From: Oscillochloris sp. ZM17-4
GTDB taxonomy: Bacteria; Chloroflexota; Chloroflexia; Chloroflexales; Chloroflexaceae
Assembly: GCF_019599295.1 (NCBI RefSeq)
Contig: NZ_JAIEWN010000003.1
Span: 55,497 to 99,660 of the forward strand
DNA: 44,164 bases
Direction of reading: 5' to 3'
Positions 1 through 11,018 of the stretch are shown here, one piece after another. The position numbers and the translations under genes are program-made. Each line of letters opens with the position of its first letter. The stretch's first letter is position 1. A model generated the notes under the pieces. That model was not told the DNA's origin and searched no databases. It worked only from the letters and a program-made list of their open reading frames with translations.

Positions 1-45
1 TTCCCCTGGCCTGCTCATCATTGAGGTGGTGCGCCTCGCGGCGAC

Positions 46-1775
<1,730 letters not shown>

Positions 1776-1782
1776 AAAAGCG

Positions 1783-1833
1783 GAAGAAGTGCAGCGACAC
1801 GGCACACGATGGGCTGCGTCATTGCACCTCTTC
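1783..1833. terminator. hairpin between convergent XRE and sucC genes
   Basis: GAAGAAGTGCA (1783-1793) can pair with TGCACCTCTTC (1823-1833) with one A-C mismatch, loop 29 nt. It lies between convergent stops at 1775 and 1846. There is no strong U tract, so this is a weak terminator call. Confidence 0.35.
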
Positions 1834-1845
1834 ACCGTCTGCACG

Positions 1846-2982
1846 CTAGCCCCGCGCGGCGGCGACCGCCTTCTGCGCTGCGTCGGCGAGCGACTCGGCC
1901 GGGACAAGCCGCGACTCGGCGAGCAGCCGGCGGCCCTCGACCTCGTTCGTGCCGGTCAGGCGGGCGACCATCGGGACATCGGTGTCAACCTCTTCGAGGG
2001 CGGCGATGATGCCGCGGGCGACCTCATCGACGCGGGTGATCCCGCCGAAGATGTTGAACATCACCGCCTTGACATTCGGGTCGGCGAGGATGATCTGGAG
2101 GGCCGCCTTGACCTTCTCTTTGCCGGCGCCGCCGCCGATATCGAGGAAGTTAGCCGGCTCGCCGCCGTAGAGCTTGACCACATCCATTGTGGCCATGGCC
2201 AGGCCGGCGCCATTGACCATACAGCCGATGTTGCCATCAAGCTTGATGAAGGTGATCCCGGCCTCGCGAGCCTGGCGCTCGGTCGCCGGCTCATCGGACG
2301 AGTCGCGCATATCCTCAAGGTCGGCGTGCCGGAAGAGGGCGCTGTCGTCGAGCAGCACCTTTGAGTCCAGCGCCTGGAGGCTGCCATCGTCGCGGATCAC
2401 CAGCGGGTTGATCTCGGCCAGGGAGGCGTCCGACTCCACAAAGACCCGGTAGAGCGCGCTGGCGATCTGGGCGAACTGGCGGGCCTGCTTGCCGTCCTTC
2501 AGCCCGATGGCGAAGGCCAGCTCGCGGGCCTGATAGTCCAGCAGGCCGAGCTGCGGGTGCGCGGCGATCTTGATGATCGCGCCGGGGTTCGTCTTCGCGA
2601 CCTCCTCGATCTCGACGCCGCCCTCGGCCGAGGCGATCATCATCACCCGCTTCGTGGCGCGGTCGAGGATGGCGCTGACGTAGATCTCTTTCTGGTAGCT
2701 GATCGCCTCGGCGACCAGCACCTTCTCGACCGTCAGACCTTTGATGTCCATGCCCAGGATCTGCCCGGCGACCTGCTCAGCCTGCTCGGGCGTGTCGGCG
2801 AGCTTGACGCCGCCGGCCTTCCCGCGCCCGCCGACGAACACCTGGGCCTTGACCACGACCTTGGTGCCGATCTGCTCGGCGATGGCGCGGGCCTCGGCGG
2901 GGGTGCTCGCGACGCCGCCGCCGGTTACTGGAACCCCGTATTTGGCGAGAAGATCGCGGGCCTGCTACTCGTGCAGTTTCAT
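1846..2982 (-). CDS. sucC: succinyl-CoA synthetase beta subunit with amber codon 6
   Basis: ATP-grasp subunit of the TCA-cycle enzyme that couples succinyl-CoA hydrolysis to nucleotide triphosphate synthesis with SucD. Without interruption the frame from ATG 2982 gives 378 codons, near the family's ~385. The reading is MKLHE[16 protein letters not shown], then [17 protein letters not shown]; family members read MxxHEYQAR at this place. The stop is TAG at 2967-2965 where a Tyr TAC or TAT is expected, a single-base change. The nearest in-frame ATG is 2856, and starting there would remove 42 residues of the first ATP-grasp subdomain. The rest is intact, including NINPLV-like AEINPLVI and NIFGGITR. 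sucD is not adjacent. It may be a true nonsense mutation, a base error in the assembly, or a shorter translated form; identity as SucC is certain. Confidence 0.85.
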
Positions 2983-3132
2983 GGGTTCTGGTGCGCTCCC
3001 CTGCGTCCGACAGCGCGCCGAACACAGGCCAAACAACGAAGCATGGGACACAGCCCCGCGCACCATCGCACGTGGCACAGGCCGCCAAAGTGATCAGAAT
3101 GACAACAACTTTTGTGAGGTGCTGATGCCATT

Positions 3133-3162
3133 ATGGTAGCATACCGGTGTTGGAGATGTCAA
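3133..3162 (-). promoter_or_regulatory. sigma70-type promoter for sucC
   Basis: On the minus strand TTGACA (3162-3157) is followed after 18 bp by TACCAT (3138-3133), with a TG one base before the -10 (extended -10). The expected start would be near 3126, leaving a leader of roughly 140 nt before the sucC ATG at 2982. Confidence 0.5.
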
Positions 3163-3179
3163 ACGTTTAGGGGTTGACA
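3157..3179. promoter_or_regulatory. TGTCAA-N11-TTGACA dyad overlapping the sucC -35
   Basis: TGTCAA (3157-3162) and TTGACA (3174-3179) are exact inverted repeats 11 bp apart. The left half is the minus-strand -35 of sucC. A protein bound here could affect sucC and possibly the rightward mycoredoxin gene. It could also simply be two back-to-back -35 elements. Confidence 0.4.
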
Positions 3180-3251
3180 AGGTGTGTGCAAAGAGGGAAA
3201 AATCCCGTTAAATATCATCTTGATCTGGACTGATCGCGCAACTGCATCTGC

Positions 3252-3257
3252 TATAAT
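3252..3257 (+). promoter_or_regulatory. extended -10 for the mycoredoxin gene
   Basis: TGCTATAAT contains a consensus TATAAT at 3252-3257 with an upstream TG. No good -35 is seen at 16-18 bp. The ATG at 3313 would give a leader of about 50 nt. Confidence 0.5.
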
Positions 3258-3312
3258 GATTCTGTGCAGTGATATCTCGCGGCCATCGCTCGTATGCTAA
3301 GGGAATGGTGTT

Positions 3313-3558
3313 ATGGAGAGCCAGGAGATTGTTGTGTACGGAACGACGTGGTGCCCCGACTGCCGGCGTGCCCAGCGTGTCTTAGATCAAGTCGGTCGGC
3401 CCTACACCTACGTGAATATTGAGTCGGACGAGCAAGCCGCCGCCTATGTGATGCAGGTGAACCGCGGCCACCAGAGCGTCCCGACGATCGTCTTCCCCGA
3501 CGGCTCAATCCTGGTCGAGCCATCGAACATGGAGCTTCAGGCCAAGCTGATCGGATAG
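3313..3558 (+). CDS. mycoredoxin/glutaredoxin-like protein
   Basis: An 81-residue thioredoxin-fold oxidoreductase, full length for the mycoredoxin (Mrx1-like) group. The N-terminal beta strand EIVVYGTTWCPDC ends in the dithiol active site CPDC (about residues 14-17). The cis-proline segment SVPTIVFPDGS and a following C-terminal helix (VEPSNMELQAKLIG) match glutaredoxins that reduce mixed disulfides with low-molecular-weight thiols. Mycothiol as partner would be inference, since no thiol biosynthesis gene is in the window. The ATG at 3313 follows a purine-rich AAGGGA. It has its own extended -10 promoter, and a strong bidirectional hairpin separates it from convergent purA. Confidence 0.88.
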   Translation: MESQEIVVYGTTWCPDCRRAQRVLDQVGRPYTYVNIESDEQAAAYVMQVNRGHQSVPTIVFPDGSILVEPSNMELQAKLIG

Positions 3559-3563
3559 CGATC

Positions 3564-3610
3564 ACGCAGTGAGGGGCGGACAGGCTAAGCCTGGCCGCCC
3601 CTCACTGCGT
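3564..3610. terminator. bidirectional hairpin terminator between mycoredoxin gene and purA
   Basis: A perfect 16-bp stem pairs 3564-3579 with 3595-3610 (core GAGGGGCGG / CCGCCCCTC). After one mismatch it is extended by CAGGC/GCCTG (3581-3585 / 3589-3593) closed by a TAA triloop. It lies exactly between convergent stops, 5 nt after the mycoredoxin stop. There is no long U tract, so termination may depend on stem strength. Confidence 0.7.
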
Positions 3611-3621
3611 AGGAAGCGTTA

Positions 3622-4914
3622 CTAGAACACCTCGGCGGCCATGATCGTCTGGTCGCGGTCGGGGCCGACAGAGATGATCCCAAGGCGGGCGCCGACCAGC
3701 TGGCAGATGCGGGCGACATAGGCCTGGGCGTTATCAGGGAGATCCTGGAAGCGGCGCACGGCGGTGGTGGGAGTCATCCAGCCCGGCATCTCCTCATAGA
3801 CCGGCTCGACCTGTTCGAGGACAGCCGTCGTGGCGGGCGGGAACTCCAGCGTCGTCTCGTGGAGCTTGTAGGCGGTGCAGATCTTAATCGTCTGGACGCC
3901 ATCGAGCACATCGAGCTTGGTGATCGCCAAGGTGTCGATCCCGTTCACCTGGGCGGCGTAGCGGGCCATGACCGCATCGAACCAGCCGACCCGGCGCAGC
4001 CGGCCGGTGGTGGTGCCCACCTCAGCCCAGGGGGTGCCGATCTGGCGCAGCGCATCGGCGTCAGGGCCATCGATCTCGGTGGGGAATGGCCCCTCGCCGA
4101 CACGGGTGGTGTAGGCCTTATACACACCGATCACCGAGTCGATGCGGGTCGGCCCGATCCCGGCGCCCTGACAGGCCCCGGCGGCACCGGGCGGCGAGGA
4201 TGTGACATAGGGGTAGGTGCCGTGGTCGACATCGAGCAGGCTGCCCTGGGCACCCTCCAGGAGGATGGGCAGATCCTTCTCCAGGGCGCGCAGGATGATC
4301 GGGTGCGTGTCGGCAATGTGGTCGGCCAGCTTGTGCCCGAAGTCGAGGTAGCGCAGGTAGGTGTCGTGGAGCGAGAGCGGCTTGACGCCATAGAGCTTGG
4401 TGAGCAGGCGGTTCTTCTCCTCAAGGACGCCGCGCAGCCGGTTGAGCAGCGTCTCCTCGTGGAGCAGGTCGGCCATGCGGATCCCGCTGCGGCTCATCTT
4501 ATCGGCGTAGGCCGGGCCGATCCCGCGGCCGGTGGTGCCGATCTTCCCCTCGCCGCGGGCCTCCTCCTGGAGCTTATCGAGCATGACGTGGTAGGGCATC
4601 ACCACGTGGGCGCGCTCGCTGACAAAGAGCTTGCTGGTGTTCACCCCGCGGTCCTCGAGGCCCTGGATCTCGGTCAGCAGCGCCTCGGGGCTCACCACCA
4701 CGCCGCTGCCGATCACATTGACGGTGGCCGGGTCGAAGATCCCCGAGGGGATGAGATGGAGCTTGAAGGTGCCAAGGTGGTTCACCACCGTGTGGCCGGC
4801 GTTATTGCCGCCGCCGTAGCGGATCACCAGGCGCGCCTTGCTCGCGAGCAGATCGACAAGGTGCCCCTTGCCCTCATCGCCCCATTGGGCGCCAATGAGT
4901 GCGACGACTGACAT
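3622..4914 (-). CDS. purA: adenylosuccinate synthetase
   Basis: A homodimeric cytosolic GTPase-like ligase that joins IMP and aspartate to give adenylosuccinate, the first committed step to AMP. The 430 residues are normal length. The N-terminal signature IGAQWGDEGKGHLVD (about 6-20) holds the P-loop variant GDEGKG. GGGNNAGHTV follows with the catalytic His. GTTGRGIGPAYADK, then EGAQGSLLDVDHGTYPYVTS and TTTGRLRRVGWFD, are all intact family motifs. It is convergent with the mycoredoxin gene across a shared hairpin, and downstream of argD on the same strand after 310 bp of repeat-bearing DNA, so probably a separate transcript. Confidence 0.97.
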   Translation of the reverse strand: MSVVALIGAQWGDEGKGHLVDLLASKARLVIRYGGGNNAGHTVVNHLGTFKLHLIPSGIFDPATVNVIGSGVVVSPEALLTEIQGLEDRGVNTSKLFVSERAHVVMPYHVMLDKLQEEARGEGKIGTTGRGIGPAYADKMSRSGIRMADLLHEETLLNRLRGVLEEKNRLLTKLYGVKPLSLHDTYLRYLDFGHKLADHIADTHPIILRALEKDLPILLEGAQGSLLDVDHGTYPYVTSSPPGAAGACQGAGIGPTRIDSVIGVYKAYTTRVGEGPFPTEIDGPDADALRQIGTPWAEVGTTTGRLRRVGWFDAVMARYAAQVNGIDTLAITKLDVLDGVQTIKICTAYKLHETTLEFPPATTAVLEQVEPVYEEMPGWMTPTTAVRRFQDLPDNAQAYVARICQLVGARLGIISVGPDRDQTIMAAEVF

Positions 4915-5103
4915 GGCCGTCCCTTTCAGGTGGGTGGACTCCAGCGGCGCTGGCGAGCGGCGCGCGTGAAGCCTAAGCGGTCAGAAGGGCAAGGGCGCTA
5001 CGAACAACGCGCTTGCCCCGCAATTGTAGCAGATATCGCGCCGGCGGCTGCGGCGACAGCGCCTAGCGCACCGGGCGAGTGCAACGTCACCTCCCGTGGG
5101 GGC

Positions 5104-5139
5104 GCGGGGGCGGCGAAGCCGCCCCCGCGTTCTTTTTTT
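5104..5139 (+). terminator. GC-rich hairpin followed by T-run
   Basis: GCGGGGGCGGC (5104-5114), GAA loop, GCCGCCCCCGC (5118-5128) form a perfect 11-bp stem, followed on the plus strand by a run of eight T. It has the form of a Rho-independent terminator, yet no plus-strand gene precedes it, since purA reads away. It may stop antisense transcription or be part of a dispersed repeat. Confidence 0.5.
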
Positions 5140-5140
5140 T

Positions 5141-5175
5141 GTCAGGTTTGGGCGGCTTGGCCGCCCAAACCTGAC
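5141..5175. repeat. palindromic repeat, GTTTGGGCGG family
   Basis: A perfect 15-bp inverted repeat, 5141-5155 against 5161-5175, with a 5-nt loop CTTGG. The core GTTTGGGCGG/CCGCCCAAAC recurs in the palindrome at 7720-7754. In both places a GGCGAAGCCGCCCCCGC segment lies nearby, which indicates one dispersed repeat family. Confidence 0.6.
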
Positions 5176-5224
5176 AAAAGTGAGGTCTGGGGCGCAGCCC
5201 CAGGGACGTTGCACTCACCCTGGC

Positions 5225-6424
<1,200 letters not shown>

Positions 6425-6541
6425 CGGCGGTCCTTTCTTAGAGCACTGAGCGGAATGATTGAGTCACTGAGCCACTGAATCTCGCGCCGCACGCTCAATC
6501 GTTGTGGGGATTATAGCATCACTCGGCTGACGGCTAATACC

Positions 6542-6572
6542 ATTTCAGATTTCAGATTTCAGATTTCAGATT
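6542..6572. repeat. heptamer array ATTTCAG x4
   Basis: Four perfect consecutive ATTTCAG units (6542-6569) plus ATT. It is part of the period-7 repeat family seen at several places in the window. Confidence 0.9.
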
Positions 6573-6651
6573 GCCGGACAGTGCGTTCCAATGCGCTATG
6601 TCTGTACTATATATGCGGTATGTTCAACAGGAAATTGGTATAACGCCCCCC

Positions 6652-6680
6652 TTGTGCAATAGGAACAAACGTGCTATACT
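6652..6680 (+). promoter_or_regulatory. promoter upstream of the KQ-repeat hypothetical gene
   Basis: TTGTGC (6652-6657), 17 bp, then TATACT (6675-6680) with an extended TG at 6672-6673. It would drive the gene at 6910 with a ~220-nt leader that includes the ten-copy heptamer array. Confidence 0.55.
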
Positions 6681-6739
6681 GACATGGCTCCTGCTGCAAG
6701 GCCGAGCGACAGAGCAGCGGGCACCCAGGCGCGGAATGT

Positions 6740-6809
6740 GCAATCTGCAATCAGCAATCAGCAATCTGCAATCTGCAATCAGCAATCAGCAATCAGCAAT
6801 CAGCAATCA
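6740..6809. repeat. heptamer array GCAATC[A/T] x10
   Basis: Ten consecutive 7-bp units, GCAATCA or GCAATCT, without interruption. It sits in the predicted 5' leader of the downstream gene. Copy number could vary between strains. Confidence 0.92.
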
Positions 6810-6909
6810 GACTGGGCACCCCAGGTACACACGGGACGAGCACCTACGACAGGTCAGAACACGCAGGCCGAACGCGCGCCACGGCCGGCGCCCTCGGCAA
6901 GGAGTACGT

Positions 6910-7581
6910 ATGGCCAGCCCCAAGCCCACCCCCGGCGAGCGCAGCGTCACCCGCACCTACCGCGCCGCCATCCGCCTCGGCGAAGACTTCATCACCCTTG
7001 AGGAGACCGTCACCCTGCCGCTGGACGCCAGCGACGAGGATGTCCAGCGGGCCGTCGATCTCGGCTGGCGCATCTACGCGGCCCAGCGCGATGCCGTAGC
7101 CCAGCAGGTCGCCGGCGCGCGCGAGGGCCACGGCCAGGCCGCGCCGATCACGGTGCGCGACCCGGACTCGCCGGCCAGCGACAAGCAGCGCAACTACATC
7201 GCCGCCCTCCAGGACGACCTGAGCTGGACGAACGAGCAGCTCGGCAGCTACGCCGGCGAGCACAGCGTGGACCTGGTGACGATGACCAAGGGCCAGGCCT
7301 CCAGCTTTATCGACAGCCTGAAGAAGGTCGCCGATGACCGCACCCGCTACGGCGCCGACCAGGGCCGCGCCCGCGCGGTGTCCGATCAGCCGGCCGGAGC
7401 CAGCCAGCCTGCCAGCGAGAAGCAGCTCCAGGCCCTCGCGCGCATCGCCCAGACCCGCGCCCTCAGCCTGGACGCGGAGACGAGCCAGCGCTTCGGCGTC
7501 GCGAGCGAGGCCCTCAGCGACGAGCAGGCCCGCGCCCTGCTCAGCGAGTGGCAGTCCCGCCCGCGCCCGCAGCGCGCATAG
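6910..7581 (+). CDS. hypothetical protein with two KQ helical repeats
   Basis: A 223-residue protein. The start at 6910 is chosen because AAGGAG (6899-6904) lies 5 bp upstream and the preceding frame is repeat-derived. The N-terminal ~70 residues (RTYRAAIRLGEDFITLEETV then a helix) are unassigned. Two copies of a helical motif follow: PASDKQRNYIAAL ... TMTKGQASSFIDSLKK (about 88-140) and PASEKQLQALARI ... LSDEQARALLSEW (about 167-214). Similar SxKQ...LTKxxASxxIxxL units are, from memory, found as tails on single-strand DNA binding or recombination-related proteins, so a nucleic-acid role is a guess. It has its own promoter and is followed by a strong hairpin with a T-run. Confidence 0.75.
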   Translation: MASPKPTPGERSVTRTYRAAIRLGEDFITLEETVTLPLDASDEDVQRAVDLGWRIYAAQRDAVAQQVAGAREGHGQAAPITVRDPDSPASDKQRNYIAALQDDLSWTNEQLGSYAGEHSVDLVTMTKGQASSFIDSLKKVADDRTRYGADQGRARAVSDQPAGASQPASEKQLQALARIAQTRALSLDAETSQRFGVASEALSDEQARALLSEWQSRPRPQRA

Positions 7582-7643
7582 GGCGCGGCGAAGCCCCAGA
7601 CGCATCGCGTTTAGGTCTGCCGCCCTAAAAACCGTGTCTTGGC

Positions 7644-7672
7644 CAACATGGCCAGCGAAGCTGGCCATGTTG
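7644..7672. repeat. perfect 13-bp hairpin with GAA loop
   Basis: CAACATGGCCAGC (7644-7656), GAA, GCTGGCCATGTTG (7660-7672). It is the first of a train of hairpins after the 6910 gene. Confidence 0.7.
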
Positions 7673-7691
7673 CAGGGCTTCTGCAACGTCC

Positions 7692-7719
7692 TGGGGCTTC
7701 GCCCCAGACCCGGTTTTTT
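7692..7719 (+). terminator. terminator after the KQ-repeat gene
   Basis: TGGGGC-TTC-GCCCCA (7692-7706) followed by GACCCGG and a six-T run (7714-7719). The form fits rightward termination. Confidence 0.55.
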
Positions 7720-7754
7720 ATTGTGTTTGGGCGGCTTCGCCGCCCAAACACAAT
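7720..7754. repeat. palindromic repeat, GTTTGGGCGG family, second copy
   Basis: A perfect 16-bp stem, 7720-7735 against 7739-7754, TTC loop. It shares the core GTTTGGGCGG/CCGCCCAAAC with 5141-5175. GGCGAAGCCGCCCCCGC follows at about 7761-7777, matching the neighbour of the first copy. Confidence 0.65.
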
Positions 7755-7799
7755 AAACAAGGCGAAGCCGCCCCCGCACCCCCACCGGCGAACACCGCG

Positions 7800-10391
<2,592 letters not shown>

Positions 10392-10420
10392 CCAGCACCT
10401 CTGCGATACCTGTTATACCA

Positions 10421-10541
10421 TTGCAGATTGCAGATTGCAGATTTTGGATTGCAGATTACCGCGCATGGCGTTCCAATTGATGCCGTGCATGGCGTTCTTC
10501 TGCACCAAATCTGCGATCTGCAATCTACAATCTGCAATCTT
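10421..10541. repeat. facing heptamer arrays between kinase and regulator genes
   Basis: TTGCAGA units (10421-10455, five, one degenerate) face AATCTGC-type units (10508-10540), the reverse complement. They are separated by about 52 bp that contains a direct repeat GCATGGCGTTC twice. The arrays could fold as a long imperfect hairpin in the mRNA. Confidence 0.85.
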
Positions 10542-10544
10542 GTC

Positions 10545-11018
10545 TTAGCTATGCCCGTTGAGCGAGGGCACCTGCACAATGCTGAAGAAGAGCCCGAGCT
10601 GCCGGATCGCCTTGATAAACGCATCGTAGTCTACCGGCTTCGTCACATAGTTGCTACAGCCCAGCAGGTGGCAGATCTCGATCTCGTGCGGGTCCTCGGT
10701 GGTGGTCAGCATGGTCACCGGCAGCTTGCGCAGCTCGGGGTCGGCCTTGATCTGGCGCAGCACCTCGACCCCGTCAACCCTCGGCATGCGGATATCGAGC
10801 AGCAGCAGGTAGGCGCGCCCGTGATCGCGCTGTGGCCCGTCGCCGCGTCGAAAAAGAAAGTCGAGGATCTCCTGTCCATTGCCGAAGACCATAATCATAT
10901 TATGCAGGCCGGCGCGGCGCAGGTTTTTCTGGATCAGGGTCGCATGTCCGTCGTCGTCGTCGGCGATCAGGATAACCACTTCATCCGTCACAGCAGCCTC
11001 TCTCTGTGGGTGGCTCAT
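10545..11018 (-). CDS. Rcp1-like single-domain response regulator
   Basis: A 157-residue stand-alone receiver. ILIADDDDGHATLIQKNL supplies the acidic pocket. YLLLLDIRMPRVDGVEVL carries the acceptor Asp, followed by the TTT segment and YVTKPVDY with the conserved Lys. The insertion between beta 2 and beta 3 (FLFRRGDGPQRDHGRAY) is typical of Rcp1/CheY-like regulators that partner phytochrome or PAS kinases. It lacks an output domain, so it acts by protein contact or as a phosphate shuttle. Its ATG overlaps the TGA of the kinase upstream by 4 nt, so the two are surely co-translated and probable cognates. Confidence 0.93.
   Translation of the reverse strand: MSHPQREAAVTDEVVILIADDDDGHATLIQKNLRRAGLHNMIMVFGNGQEILDFLFRRGDGPQRDHGRAYLLLLDIRMPRVDGVEVLRQIKADPELRKLPVTMLTTTEDPHEIEICHLLGCSNYVTKPVDYDAFIKAIRQLGLFFSIVQVPSLNGHS

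Larger units (their letters stand above)
2983..3312. other. divergent promoter region between sucC and mycoredoxin gene
   Basis: This 330-bp stretch holds no convincing gene. It carries a sucC promoter candidate on the minus strand (3133-3162), a TGTCAA/TTGACA dyad (3157-3179) and an extended -10 for the rightward gene (3252-3257). The base composition drops to AT-rich around 3100-3260, as expected of promoter DNA. Confidence 0.5.
4915..5224. other. gene-free spacer between argD and purA, hairpin repeats
   Basis: No gene is supported here. The left part (4915-5100) is plain upstream DNA of purA. The right part carries two strong palindromes described separately (5104-5128 and 5141-5175). The sequence GGTCTGGGGCGCAGCCCCAGG (two halves of a short GGGGC/GCCCC dyad) precedes the argD stop region. 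Confidence 0.5.
6425..6909. other. 485-bp gene-free spacer with heptamer arrays and a promoter
   Basis: No gene is supported. The spacer contains an ATTTCAG array (6542-6569), a rightward promoter (6652-6680) and a ten-copy GCAATC[A/T] array (6740-6809). A rightward open frame runs through part of it, but its predicted residues there simply repeat the heptamers (AISNQQS-like) and are not protein-like. Confidence 0.6.

Noticed and set aside
2965-2967. UAG recoding (pyrrolysine-like or suppressor) in sucC
   Set aside because: No context for recoding is visible, other genes here end in TAG, and the site is a plain Tyr in the family.
3195-3206. GGGA-AAAA-TCCC hairpin as an attenuator
   Set aside because: Only a 4-bp stem, and too weak to call.
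6740-6809. Possible CRISPR array
   Set aside because: The units are 7 bp and contiguous with no spacers.
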